Positions 36,314-48,273 of a stretch of DNA of 64,000 nt are shown one piece after another. The notes under the pieces are model-generated. The model searched no databases. It worked only from the letters and a program-made list of their open reading frames with translations, and was not told where the DNA came from. The DNA lies in the NCBI GenBank assembly GCA_019137255.1, contig WPDH01000247.1:1-64000 (forward strand), written 5' to 3'. How positions within the stretch are numbered: the stretch's first letter is position 1; every line of letters starts with the position of its first letter. This stretch comes from Corinectria fuckeliana. Lineage: Eukaryota; Ascomycota; Sordariomycetes; Hypocreales; Nectriaceae. Position numbers and translations under genes: made by a program.

Positions 36314-37501
36314 TTATTCGTGTACTATGGACCAAAACCCGCCTAAGTACTTTCCGACGACGGTTCGGAAAGCAAGCCACAAACCATATTCTTTCTTAGT
36401 TTCTTCCTTGTTCTCTGACTCTTTCTTATTTCTCTTTTCTCGCTCCTTTTTTGATTGAAACTTGAAAAACCCGCCTACGTTCTCGGGCCCATAGCGCAAG
36501 GCGTATTCATGCTGCTGGCGCAGGTCATCCTTCATCTTTTTACATGTCTCCCCTTCCTCGCCACATTCTGCCTTGGCCTGTGCCCATCTAAGATCCGATT
36601 CAGTCTGATGACGGAGTCTCGCATCCGCAAAGCCGACCACAACCAACCGATGACGCTCTTGCTGATCTCCTGGTACGGTAGATATCAAAACGTCGTTGGG
36701 CTGAAAATTGGGGTTCACGATCCCGTAGTCGGCAAGGCGGCGTGTAGCTGCCAAGTATTCGTCAACAAGGCCCTGCCAGCATGATTGGGGAACTGTCTTG
36801 GGCATCTGCCACAGATTGGGACCTTGAATGTGCTCGACCAGAAGACCTTTCACTGTGAATGGTTCAAAGTCTTTGAACTCGCCGATTTCCACAACAGTAC
36901 CGGCTGGGGTGATATCTAGATCGACCGTAGCAAGAAGCTTAGGAACGAGGTGGCCCTGTTGTTCGCGTAGCGCGTCGTAGATAGCAACCTCGTTTTGATA
37001 GCTCTGTAAGGCTAACCAGGCCAAATAAGCCTCTTCCTTAGCGTTGGTCGTTTCGGTCCTTTCAGCATCAGAGGTCCCGATCCCCGGCACCCACCACAGA
37101 CAGTTCTTCTCCCCAGCCCCGTTCCGGTTGGTCTCGTCCAAGAAGTGGTACACTGTACCGCTTCGGATCGAATCTAAATAGGCCTCTCGCGCGCCGTGCG
37201 TCCAATCCCCAAAGCCATACAACTCTCGCAATTCATATGCAACGCGCGTGTCGAAGAGTTTCAAGAATGCCTGGTTGCCAGTAGCTTGCTGGTTCTCATC
37301 CAGGATATCGACGAGCACCGTGAAGTATGCAGACCGGATTAGCACCCAAAGCTCGCGAATCTGCACGTGAATGACTAGGGAGGCGTGCTAGTGCTCTAGT
37401 GTGACTTTTAATGTCAAGGTTTGGTTCAAAGCATACCCCTCGGAGGGAGAAACCTCTTGGGGGTTATACATGCCCGAGGGAGTGGTATCTGGGAGAGCCA
37501 T
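36314..37501 (-). pseudogene. protein-kinase-like gene interrupted by one in-frame stop
   Basis: A single continuous frame of 396 codons broken by one TAG at 37388-37390. The stretch before it starts at ATG 37501 (MALPDTTPSGMYNPQ). The stretch after it resembles the fungal kinase-like proteins found near many HET and accessory genes. It shows an N-lobe-like region (QAFLKLFDTRVAYELRE), an acidic/aromatic stretch (SYQNEVAIYDALREQQGH), a hinge-like GLLVEHIQGPNL and a late VVVGFADARLR in place of the usual DFG region. Canonical HRD and DFG are absent or degenerate (NPNFQPNDVLIS), so even an intact protein may not be an active kinase. No intron can remove the stop: the only GT before it is 18 nt away. 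The stop could arise from CAG by one C-to-T change. Confidence 0.65.
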
Positions 37502-38728
37502 CTCAACGAGGCAGTCTTGATAAGTAAAATGATATCGGGTAAGGTTCTCGTGAATTAGGAAAGACTGGTGTGGCAAAAAGGGAGAACGAGACTGGAATGA
37601 ATACCTGAATTTATACTTAGCTTGTTTGGCCTGGGTCTGGATATCCTACCTGACAGTGACAAAGGGTGTTTGTCCTACCTACTTCTGTGAACTTCGTTAG
37701 CCCTTTGTTACTCTCACCATATTCTCTCAATGTGCATCGTCCATATTTTCATTGTTCATTTGCTGATGCTTTCTACTACACTTACAGCGCCCGTTCATCA
37801 AACGTGCGTTGTGTTAAGTAGTCTATTTCTTTGCTAATATGATGCCACGACCTGGTCTTAGAATAGCACCTACAAGTCTGACATGTGTTTCGATAACACG
37901 ACTAGGATATTAAAGGCTTGCTTTTGGACCCCCCCTAGTCGGTGAATCCGTTCCAGCTAGGTAGCGTAGCACTCCCTATGTAAGGGGCGTGAGGTTCGAG
38001 GTATGTCCAACTGAAGGCCTACAGTTCGACGGAATGCACTTAGACTGGCCCGAGTGTGGTAATAACGGTGGCTCTTTTAAGAAAAGACATGTTCTCCGTG
38101 ATGAATAGTGAGTGTCATTGAAACGCAATTTTGAATGACCGGCAAACCCACAAACCGGTTGCCGCCTGCGAAGAGGTCCCCATTGCAGGCCGCTAACGTC
38201 ATTGCACCTTAACCAGATGGGTTAAGGATGGGGTGTTATTACGAAAGATTCCTTCGCAGCCAATACAAAAGCCGCACAATGCATGCCCAAGTCTCACAAG
38301 ATGCGGTGAAACTGGCCTAGCCAAATACCGCCATAGTTGCGATTGGGTAGGGGTTTTACTACCCTGCTACATACTGCGAGAACATCCGCGAAGTAGGAAA
38401 TCTTTTCCTTCAGATCGGCTTGTTTCTTGAAGCTTATTGCACGAAATACCCGATGGCTGAACTATCATGTCCGGGTGGATGTGTTACATCGATATCTTCA
38501 CCAGACCCGACAGGCTGACATGTTATTACCTACAGCGGGAGGTAGTATTATAATGCTGACAGCTAAGGATAAAATAATTTTTAGAGAAGAGCCAGAAGTA
38601 TAAAGAGTTAGTGGAAGCCACCTATCGAGATGATGTGTGATCTCCATTGGCATTCTAAGAATTACACCCACAACAGTACCCCAGCCCAGCTCAATCAAGT
38701 ATCAGCAAGAATCCTTACGACCAGCCAA
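37502..38728. other. intergenic / promoter of the NRPS-like gene
   Basis: No gene is supported. The last 100 bp are open in frame with the downstream gene (an ATG at 38633 is possible), but the start at 38729 is preferred. Confidence 0.45.
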
Positions 38729-41700
38729 ATGGAACAAAACCAACAAGCAGCTAGACCGCAATACGGAAAACGGTTGATGATCAACATTGTCGATAGCATT
38801 GCTGCTAGCGACCCTTTGCGGGCCTTTCTCTATCACCCAAGAACTAGCGATCCTAGTGAAGGTTGGAGCCCCGTCACATACAAAGAACTTTCCAAAGCCA
38901 TTGATTCCTTAGCATGGGAGATAAAGAAGGCACACGGGCCTGGGTTTCAAAGTCGAATCTCCACGGTCGCCTACATCGGAGTAAATGATATTCGGTACCC
39001 CATAATGGTATTGGCATGCATCAAAGCTGGGTACCAGGCCTTCCTTCTCTCGCCACGTAACAGCACGGAGGCACAGAGATCTCTCCTTGATCAGACGGGA
39101 TGCCGTTTCTTCTGGTACACTGAACCATTTGGCCCCCTGGTGAAGTCTTGGATTGGGCAACGCCAGATACAGACAGTCCAAGTTCCCAGCGTCGGGACTA
39201 TGCTTGCCTCCACCTCTTCGCCGTTTCCCTATAGCCGGACTTTCGACGAGGGCAGATGGGACCCGGCTGTTACTCTCCACACTAGCGGCTCGACGGGCAT
39301 CCCAAAAGCCATTTGCGTGAAGCAGGGCAACTTCGTGGTCGCAGATGCCATGCATGGGGTCACCGAGTGCCAAGGTGGAAAATACCAGCTTCACGCTTGG
39401 GCAGACCAAGCAGACAAAATGCTGATTGCTATGCCACTTTTCCATGCGGCCGGGATAATACTGCTCCTCAGCTTGTCGCTTGCCTACGACGTCACAATTG
39501 TTCTGGGTGTTCCAGACCGGCCTCTCACCTCAGAGCTGGCTATTCAATGCGTAAAATACGCTGCCGTTCAGGCAGCACTTCTCCCGCCTGCCATCTTGGA
39601 AGACATCTCTACCAACGATGATGGAATCGGTGCGTTAAAGAAACTGCGGGTCGTGGCTTTTGGTGGTGGTAAGTTAGAATGAGAAGCCACAAGAGAAACC
39701 GACAACGGCTAAGCTAGTTTTATATAGGCAATCTCGCCCAGGAAGCTGGCGACACTCTTGTAAAAAGTGGTGTGATTCTCTGCAACGGTATTGCAGCAAC
39801 TGAGTAAGTGCCCTAAGTTGCAATGCCATTTAACTTGACTTTTAACGTAAGATAGATATTGCCCGTACCCAATTCATTTCCAGACTAACATGGAAAACTG
39901 GCAATACTTCATCGTCAACAGCCGAGTAATGGGCTGTGAATGGCGGCCCTTTGGCGATGACGGTGTTTATGAGCTCGTCGTTCGCCGGAAAAACGCTCAA
40001 GACCCTGGTCATCAAGTCGTCTTCTACACGTTCCCTGATCTGGATGAGTGGCCCACGAAGGATATGTACAAGCCTCACCCTACCCTCCCCGATCATTGGA
40101 AGTTTTGTGGTCGAATTGACGACATCATTGTATTCTCCACCGGTGAGAAGCTCAACCCAGTGACCATTGAGGAGATCATTATTGGACATCCTCTTGTCAA
40201 AGGGGCGTTAGTGGTGGGACAAGACAGATTCCAAGCAGCTCTCATCCTGGAGCCCACGACACCGTGTGAAGAAGATGCTAACAAGGGACTCGTGGAAGCG
40301 GTATGGCCTTTGGTGGAGAAGGCGAACGCAGAAACGGTCGCCCACGGCCACATTGTACGCTGGCTGATTGGAGTATCGCCTCCAGAGAAGCCTTTCCTGC
40401 GCACTGGAAAAGGTACCATGCTGCGAGTGAAAACCGTGGAGCTTCTTAAAAACGAAATCGATATACTCTACCAAGAGAACGGCCTTAGAGAGTCTGTTGA
40501 CTTGGATCTCAGCAGCGAGGAAGCTTTGGCGAGTTCCATCGTTGGCTTGGTCACGAAGCTTACAGGAACTCAGAGTCTTGGAGTGGAAATTGATTTTTTC
40601 ACTGTGGGGTTTGACTCGTTGCGAGTTATCAGTGCTATCAAGATGCTCGACATTGGCTTTCAGGCTGCAGGCATTCGGCTCAGAAAAGGAACCAAGAAAC
40701 CCCGTATTATCTACGACAACCCGACAGCGAGACAGCTGGCCAAACTCCTGTACTCTGGAATAAAGAAACAAGGCATCGGAAACGCGTATGATACTGCAGG
40801 TCAGGTCAAGACATCAGAGGAACTGTTGTTTAGATACACCAAGGCCCTTCCACCTTGTCGCAGAGACAAACCGGAACCTCTTCAAGACGGGCAAACGGTT
40901 CTCGTCACTGGAACAACTGGCTCTCTCGGAACATATCTGCTTGATCAACTCTGCAAGCTGGAAGCTGTCAAGAAGGTTGTTGCTCTAAATCGAGGCCAGG
41001 ACGGTGGCAAGTCCCGGCAGGCCTCGGTAAGTGCAGCTCGTGGTCTGAGTGCCGACTTCTCCAAGGTAGAGTTCCTGGAAGCGGATCTATCGCTTGCAAA
41101 TCTTGGGCTTGGACAGATCACGTATAAACAGTTGCTCGGTACAGTTGATCGCATTGTTCACAATGCATGGCCCGTCAATTTCAACATCAGTCTCGCTTCA
41201 TTTGAGCCTCACATCCGCGGTGTGAGACACCTCGTCGACTTTTCAGCCGCAGCAACAAAGGCTGTGCCCATCATTTTCTTGTCGAGTATCAGCACTGCTA
41301 GTAGCTGGGAAGCAACCGGGCCGGTACCTGAAGAACAGCTTGAGGAGCTGGCGCTGCCTCGAATGGGCTACGGCCAGTCCAAGCGTATTGGTAGTCTCAT
41401 TCTGGATGCGGCAGCGAAGGAGTCCGGGATCCCCACGGCATCAATTCGTATTGGACAGATTGCAGGCCCAAAGAGCACCGAGGGCTCATGGAATCGACAG
41501 GAATTCATTCCTAGCCTCATTGCGAGCTCAGTGTATCTTGGAGTCTTGCCGGATAACCTTGGGCCTAGCCATGTCGTCGACTGGATCCCGATAGAAGACG
41601 TGGCAGCGATCGTCTTAGATATCGCAGGCGTGTCAGTTCAGATTCCGTCCTCTGAGATATCGGGCTACTTCCATGCCGTCAATCCTGGCACTGTCCAATG

Positions 41701-41998
41701 GTCAGAGTTAACACCTGCAGTGCAGAGCTTTTACCACGGACGGATCCAGCGGTTGAGTAGTCTGGAGGACTGGGTTTCGAGACTGGAGAAGAGTGCATCC
41801 GATACTTCTGATACCAGCAAGAATCCCGCCATTAAGCTGCTTGAGACGTACCGCAGTATGCTTATGGCCCATCAAGCAGGACGCAAACACGTGACATTCA
41901 GTATGGAGAGGACAAAGGCTCGTAGTCCACCGGCAGTGCGACTCAGTGAGATCACGCCTGGTCTTGTTACAAACTGGTGTAAGCAATGGGACTTTTAG
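38729..41998 (+). CDS. NRPS-like reductase (adenylation - thiolation - NAD(P)H reductase)
   Basis: A single-module carboxylic-acid-reductase-like enzyme. It should activate an acid as the adenylate, load it on its carrier domain and release it as aldehyde or alcohol. Exons 38729..39668, 39728..39803 and 39856..41998 give 1052 residues, the usual length of A-T-R enzymes. The AMP-binding core is HTSGSTGIPKAI, and the later adenylation motif is KFCGRIDDIIVFSTGEK. The carrier site is FTVGFDSLRV near residue 591. The reductase begins with the Rossmann motif VTGTTGSLGTYLL near 687 and has the short-chain-dehydrogenase-type YGQSK near 843. No condensation domain is present. Neighbours give no tailoring enzymes or transporter, so it looks like an orphan gene. 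The substrate cannot be predicted from what I can read. An alternative start lies 33 codons upstream. Confidence 0.9.
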
Positions 41999-43788
41999 GG
42001 CTTGGGACACACATTGATGCTAGAAAGCGTCTAGTCTGGCAATTCATAAGACTAGGTAGGCAGTACTGAGTCTAAAGATGGAGCTTTTTAATATGTTCTG
42101 GGTTAGGTCAAGCTTAGTTATAAAGAAAGGTTGTCAACTGCGGATTCAAATGGTAGATGACTATTGATTGACTTTGAATGCTAGCAATTTCGTTTGAGAC
42201 GTGAGTGATGTGGCCAGTTGACGCATAATCGTAGTTGACGCATAATCGTAGTTGTCAACTTACTCATATTTAGCTGACATTCTGCTGGTTAAGATAGCTT
42301 GGTAGTATCAGCATCTTGGTTAGTTCGGCCATCAACGGGAGTCTGGAGGCGGCGCCAAGTGGCTGTATCCGGCCGACGGGAGTACTCTATAGCAATAGGT
42401 TATATAGCCTTGTGTGGGTTTCTCAAGCTATGGTCCATGATGTATCCCCTTGATGCATCCCCTGTAGGGCGACGTACCGCGTTGGGATCATTGAACTTCC
42501 GGTACTAGACATTGCAGTTGGCCAGTGGAGTTGAAACTCGATTTTCGAACATGTTCCGGTGGTAGCGGAAAGAATTGCCTTTTCAGGGCCACAAGTATCC
42601 AGTTAGGACAATAATCGGGGACTGAACTGGGTATTATCTTCTTATTCACTATGAAAGGACGGCATCATCGAAATTCGTCCCACTGACGTCCCACATCTTT
42701 CTCTCTGGCCAAGTCGAGTAGATAAAATAAAAAGCTTATATATATTAAGCTACTAACTTATAATAGCTTTAAAAAGTATATTATTTAATAATCAATATAA
42801 TTACTAGTTCTTTCGCTTTTTTACTATTTCTCAAGAACCTTGTGGCCCTCTCTACTCTAGACAATCACATATGAAGGACAACAACTACTTGAAAGTAAAG
42901 TTAGCACTTGGTGTAAGAGTAAGACTAATAGGTTTCTTAATTTCCTAGAGAATTAGCTGGTCCAGGATCCCAAGAAATGACCGAAAACCTATGGAGGTCA
43001 CATTCTATCGCCAATTGGATAGTATCACTCAACTACTCGGGCCAGTATCGACGAACCGGCGTCACTTGATACTTGCACCTGAGGTCGAGTAGAGTCCTGA
43101 TTCCAAGCCCAACATCTTTGTAAAGGACAAGTCCCCTTGCCAGCCGTGCCTCCAAAGCATTTTTTGTTCCCTGACCACCTGTTCTCAGGTGTGAACAAGC
43201 TCTCAGAGCTGAGCGAGGTTGCAAATGATGTCTGAACCACATTTCTGTCTTCTTTGACGATCGTCTGATTACTGGTTCAAGAAGAGAAAGAACCCATTTA
43301 TGGACAACAGTCATGAAATATCACTTAAGTAATAAGCGCGATGATATTATATGACGGATGCCCTTGTCGGCCGATGGGAAGATGCTTTCCGACCCCGATC
43401 ATCGGAGCGGCGCAACCAGTATACAAGCCCTAGACCGTGCTCAACTAATAGAAATAAGAAGGACGACTCTAAAAGTACCAGCCCTATCCCAGTCACATTG
43501 TCCAGTATCGGCTTGGCTTCTCGATAGTCTACCCAACGTCGGATACGAGGATGGAATTGTTGCTTGAGTCTGCCTGTTATGCATCAGATGAACTAGAAAG
43601 TGCGTAGTCAGGTAGAGCAAAGGGTTGGGCGTCTATTTCTTCCCTCCCTAAGTACAACTCAACTCTCTTCAGACCCACATCCCCAGAGCTACCATTAGTT
43701 CAACGTTCTCAACCAGCCTGCAGGTCCAGCCGTAGGATCAAACATCAAATATTGTACATAGAATCTCCCAGTATTGCACTTCCTCGAC
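41999..43788. other. intergenic, partly AT-rich
   Basis: Contains a small AT-rich island at about 42720-42810 and the short tandem duplication described separately. An ATG-led frame of 93 codons at 43033-43314 (minus) has no family resemblance and is not called. Confidence 0.45.
42216..42249. repeat. 17-bp tandem duplication
   Basis: AGTTGACGCATAATCGT occurs twice in a row, followed by a partial third start (AGTTG). The copies are identical, so the duplication is recent or selected. No gene is near enough to assign a role. Confidence 0.6.
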
Positions 43789-44969
43789 TTAACAAGTGAT
43801 GCCACTAGGCTGGTTGGAGCACGAGTTCACAGCTCCCGTGACGGACACGTCAGTCCACGTCCAATCAGTGCAGCTGCCGCTACCACAGTTTATGTAGATA
43901 GCCTCATCGGCATCGGAGTCGACGGTGCCAGTGATTCCATCTAGCGTAAAGCCGCTGATGGTGATGCCGTTAGTGGCTTCGTCGCCGTCGTAGGCCTGAT
44001 CAACGATGATGCCGTAGTCCGAGATGCTGGAGAGCGTGATGTCCTTGTACGTCACATCACTGACGGCGCCGGTCTGACCGGACTTGGTCTTGATGCGGAT
44101 GCCGTTTTGCGAGTTGGTGATGGTCGACGACTCAAAGGACACGCCCGTGACGGTGTTGTCGTCTCGGCCGCCAATGGAGCCGATGCTAAGTCCGTGGCCA
44201 CCAGAGCAGTATCCCCCAGTAAAGACAATGTTCTACAAATCATGTTAGATACCCCCGGTGTCGTGTGTTGTTCATTTCGACTTACCGTGCCAGAGTTAAT
44301 GGCAACGCAATCGTCCTGGTTGTACACTTTGGCGTTCGTGATGGTCACGCCGTCAGACGAACCAATGTCGAAGCCGTCCGTGTTGTGACCACCGCCGCTA
44401 TCGCCGGCGGAAGCATCAATGGTGATGCCAGTAAGGCTCAGTGTCTGAACGCCGTTGATGCTAAACACCTGAACAGGGGGGTTGAGGATGTTGATGTTCT
44501 CAATCGTCGAGTCGGTCAAGTCATGCGCCTGGAAGAACTTGGGCTTCGTCTTGCCGCCGTTGCTTCCCTCGCCGTCCCAGTACTGAGCACCAAGGCCGTT
44601 GAGTGAGTTGCCATCCGCGCCAGACACAGTAACCTTGGTGCCGCTGACAGCAAACAAAGGTCCCTCCCACTCAGTGTACTCCCAGGTCGTCTCGCCCTGG
44701 AAGATGACTTCGGTGCCGTCCGAAAGCTCGGTCAGGTCCAGAGTGACGCCCGAAGGAACTGTCAGCGAGTCTAGGACGATGGTTGCGCAGGATGCTTTGG
44801 ATGCACTAGCTTCAGAGTAGCCATCCGAGCCACTGAAGGTGCAAGCGCCGGCCGAGTCGCGCTTGGTGATGGCCTTGGATAGGTCAGGTGCTGCAGTCGG
44901 CGCGGGGGCCGGAGCCGCCAAGACGGCGGTGGCTCCGGAGAGGAGTGCTGCTACGAGACGGTATTGCAT
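43789..44969 (-). CDS. endopolygalacturonase (GH28)
   Basis: Secreted pectinase that hydrolyses alpha-1,4-galacturonan inside plant cell walls by inversion. Two exons, 44286..44969 and 43789..44232, give 375 residues, standard for fungal endo-PG. The N-terminus is a signal peptide (MQYRLVAALLSGATAVLA) followed by a propeptide ending at the dibasic KR (36-37). All catalytic motifs of the parallel beta-helix are present: N196-T-D198 (HNTDGFDI), D219-D220 (NQDDCVAIN), the His of CSGGHGLSIGS (241) and R274-I-K276 (GIRIKTKSG). C-terminal cysteines (NCGSGSCTDW and NSCSNQPSGITC) match the family's disulfides. The gene looks intact. Two inverted repeats lie 270-340 bp upstream. Confidence 0.95.
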
Positions 44970-46360
44970 GGTGAAAGTGAGTGAGTGGATGATGAATAGA
45001 GAGCGAGGGTTGCCGTTTCCAGACGGATGCTAAAGAGGGACAAGTGCCAAAAGAATGCAAAGACCGCAGCTTGAAAGATTGAACTCTGAACGATCCAGTC
45101 GCTTGTTGTGCTGTAGCATCATGTGAAAAGGGCTCCTATGTCAAAGACCTATATACTGCCACTCGGCAACCAGTTCCATTTGCTGAGGATAAACGGCACG
45201 TCCTGAAACGCACGAAATGATAGAAATGGCCGACTTAGATGGATATCTCTAGATATCCACACCCTGATCCATTTCGTTACGTAGTACAACATAGTACGTA
45301 CTATGTAACAGAAGACGAACTGTAGCTTTTCCTGGGGTGGACACTCTCCAACAGGGTACAGATTGGACGGATCTCAAGTCGTTTCAATCCAGGGGTATAT
45401 TTCTCCGGCCGTGCTATCCGACCACATCTCCACCATCATCATCGCCCTAGCGCTATGGGCTGCACTGTTCCCTGCATTGTCCTCGCATTTGATGTTTCAT
45501 GTTTATTAAGCTAGGTGGGCTTGTTTTACAGCGATCGGAAGCTCTACATGTCACATTTCGTCCGAGATCCTAGTCTTGACGCGGTAGTTCGGCATAGATT
45601 CAAGATTACGTGCCAGTAATAGAGTCGATCTGCTGCTCTTGGCTTACGCGGCCTGCATGGAACAGCTAGAACTTTGACCCGGGGTGCTTCGTGTAGAAGC
45701 TTTTTTAGCCCTAACTGTCTTTTCACTTTACGGTACGGAGTACGCTCTATGAAGGAGTCAATATGCAACTCACTGCCATGCTAATTAGCCCAGAAAACTC
45801 TCATCCAGGCTGAAACATGGAAAGTGGTGCACGGCTAGCAACATCTTGCTATACGGCTTATAAGGTTTAATGTGAGAAAATAACAGTCACTGAATACTAG
45901 ATAGACTAAGTTATTTTGAGGTCCTAGGCTAGTTGTGCAGCTTTGGCCATCTAACTTGTCTTTCCCGAACAATGAATTGCAATCTTGAAAGTCACTTAAC
46001 GCATAAGCTCTTCAGTCTGTGTCCTGAACAAAACTGAATCACGCTTCCTCTGCTGCATAAGCAGTGATTAAGAAGTGGTGTAGCATCAATCAGGTGATAT
46101 CTAGATTAGCTGTCTCAGGTAACAATGGTTCGGGCCAATCTTCATCCGCTGTGTGTTGCCTCGTGCTCTGCATGCTGTCCAATCAAGCAATGAGATGTCC
46201 AATATTGCACCAATACCCCGCTCGGTGATATTTCAGATCTGGCAAGCATCGGAGCCTCATCGTTGAATGAAGAAATCACGTCGGTCTGATAATGATCCTC
46301 GTTGACTCCATATCTCATGCGTCGCTCTTCATGCATTACCAAGTCAACCGAGATTGAGTG
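44970..46360. other. divergent promoter region of endo-PG and HET gene
   Basis: Upstream region of both flanking genes. CTATATACTG near 45150 could be a TATA element of the endo-PG gene. Apart from the palindromes no other structure is supported and no gene is seen. Confidence 0.45.
45240..45306. promoter_or_regulatory. paired palindromes upstream of the endopolygalacturonase
   Basis: Two perfect inverted repeats lie 271-337 bp before the endo-PG start codon. TGGATATC and GATATCCA flank a 4-nt spacer at 45240-45259, and ACATAGTACGTACTATGT at 45289-45306 is an 18-bp palindrome with no spacer. Dyads of this kind suit dimeric regulators. I do not know a named fungal regulator for either. Confidence 0.35.
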
Positions 46361-48226
46361 ATGAGTTCTCCGTATCAGTACGACTACATCGACACGGGTT
46401 GTATCCGCGTTCTCCGCTTAGTCTCTGTAACGCCCGAGGTCATCTTCCATCTCGAACAAATCTCGCTTGACTCGAACCCTGAATACTTCGCTCTCTCGTA
46501 TACATGGGGAACACCCGTCTTTACAAGGCGCGTCGTCATACAAGATCGCTTCCTCAACGTAACGCCAGGTCTCCACGAATGTCTCCAGCACCTAACAGAA
46601 TATGTCGGGGCAAGGATCTGGATCGACGCCATCTGCATCAACCAGACCGACGACGAGGAAAAGTCACGCCAGGTCCAAGGAATGGCCCGTGTGTATCGCC
46701 AGGCGGCCAAAGTCCTCACTTGGCTCGGTCCCAGCACTGACGACAGTGACCGTGCAGTGAAGAGCATTTCTACGTGGGGCAAAGCCGCTTTCGACGCTGG
46801 TGTACTCGATGTCGGAGTCGAGACCTTTACCGCCTGGCCTGATGTTGGCGAGGATCCTAAGCTTGTCAAGATGAGAGACACGTGGCTCATGCTCATGCAG
46901 CAGGCTGCCGACTTTGAAGGCGACGCTTCCAAGGCCCAAGAACGATTGCCTAGGGTGGCTTTGGCGAACCTCACGCATCGGCCCTATTTCCTCCGAGTCT
47001 GGGTGAAGCAGGAAATGACACTGGCTAGAAATGCGATCATCATATGCGGCACGAGTACCACGACAGTCGACTACTTCCACGCCCTTATACTCTTCTACGG
47101 TCTGCTCCAGTCCTGGGAAATTGCTGAGTGGAGAGCGTGCAGGATGACGCGGGTGCCAGGTCCCTTCTCGGAGCAAGAGCTGCTGGCTGTGGAAAATCCA
47201 TGGGAACTACTTAAGACGGCGAGTCCCAGCGAGGCCGTTGGTCGTCTGTTCTCTGGACGGAGGAGGTATCAACGTGAGGGGCCAGACCCGTTGTTTCAGC
47301 ACCTTCACAATGCATACGTGCGTCCTACAGTCCAGGTTCTAGAATGCGGTGATGCAAGAGACAAGATATGGGGACTGCTGGGCATTTCCGGGGATACGGA
47401 CGAGTTGACGCTTGAAGCAAATTATACTGACAGCATCGAAGCTGTCTACGAGACGACCGCTAAAGCGCTACTGCGGCAGAGTCGTGTTGACGTGTTGAAG
47501 TGGTGTCGCTCCCGAGGGACCAAGTCGCCTTCTTGGGTTCCCAACTGGGAGCTTCCCGTCCGGAATCCATGGAGCGAAGACCTTGGGCTGCCTTTGTTCA
47601 AGGCCAGTGGCTCCAAGCTCCAGCCGAAGTCGGAAGATGCAAAGTTTGCTACGCCTGGGTCCATTTGTCTTCATGGGATTCTCGTGGATACCATCACGGA
47701 TGTCGGCTCAGTTTGGCGAGCTGACATCGACAAAAGCTTCGACCAGGAGTTGTGTCGCAAGACGGTCAAGGAGCTCGAGGGCTTCTTAGAAAAGTCTCGA
47801 TACACGGGAGAGCAGCGAACAGATGCAGCATGGCGGATCCCAATTGGAGATAAGGAGTTCCAAGAGTCGAATCCGTACTTTGTCCGGGCTACGGGGCGCT
47901 CGAAGGACCAGTTTTCAGCCATCATGTCCAGGACTATGGACAGCGAAATGATGGCTGAGACTTATTCGTATCAGACATGCATGGGGTATACCTACATGGC
48001 GCGGCCTGTTCTTTCCAAAGAAGGCTATGTCGGACTCAGTCCAAGCGAGGTCGAACCAGGGGATGTGGTGGTTTTGTTGTTTGGTGGGAGTACGCCGTTT
48101 GTCCTAAGACCACGGCCAGATGATCAAAGAGGGTATTTACTTGTGGGGGAGGCGTATCTCTACGGAATCATGGACGGGGAGCTTGCTCAAAGTGAGGATC
48201 AGGTAGCCACGTTTGTTTTGTGGTAG
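46361..48226 (+). CDS. HET-domain protein (heterokaryon incompatibility)
   Basis: Single-exon protein of 621 residues with an N-terminal HET domain, a TIR-related domain that in several fungi triggers cell death after fusion of incompatible hyphae. The signature blocks are present in order: YFALSYTWG (about residue 42), WIDAICINQ (about 87) and the following MARVYRQAAKVLTWLG. The long C-terminal part has the usual motif ARDKIWGLLGIS and ends with the GDVVVLLFGGSTPFVLR segment typical of this protein class. No NACHT, WD40 or ankyrin part is attached, so it is the stand-alone type. The frame is intact. The triplet before the chosen ATG is GTG and is not used. Confidence 0.92.
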   Translation: MSSPYQYDYIDTGCIRVLRLVSVTPEVIFHLEQISLDSNPEYFALSYTWGTPVFTRRVVIQDRFLNVTPGLHECLQHLTEYVGARIWIDAICINQTDDEEKSRQVQGMARVYRQAAKVLTWLGPSTDDSDRAVKSISTWGKAAFDAGVLDVGVETFTAWPDVGEDPKLVKMRDTWLMLMQQAADFEGDASKAQERLPRVALANLTHRPYFLRVWVKQEMTLARNAIIICGTSTTTVDYFHALILFYGLLQSWEIAEWRACRMTRVPGPFSEQELLAVENPWELLKTASPSEAVGRLFSGRRRYQREGPDPLFQHLHNAYVRPTVQVLECGDARDKIWGLLGISGDTDELTLEANYTDSIEAVYETTAKALLRQSRVDVLKWCRSRGTKSPSWVPNWELPVRNPWSEDLGLPLFKASGSKLQPKSEDAKFATPGSICLHGILVDTITDVGSVWRADIDKSFDQELCRKTVKELEGFLEKSRYTGEQRTDAAWRIPIGDKEFQESNPYFVRATGRSKDQFSAIMSRTMDSEMMAETYSYQTCMGYTYMARPVLSKEGYVGLSPSEVEPGDVVVLLFGGSTPFVLRPRPDDQRGYLLVGEAYLYGIMDGELAQSEDQVATFVLW

Positions 48227-48273
48227 AGGTCGTGCAGATGCAATCAAGGGCGTGTTTATGACTTAACTAATAA

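Noticed and set aside
43033..43314. 93-codon ATG-led minus-strand frame
   Set aside because: No recognisable family, no introns and no partner; insufficient to call.
38729..44969. Secondary-metabolite cluster around the NRPS-like gene
   Set aside because: Neighbours are a broken kinase-like gene and a pectinase; no tailoring enzyme, transporter or regulator is adjacent.
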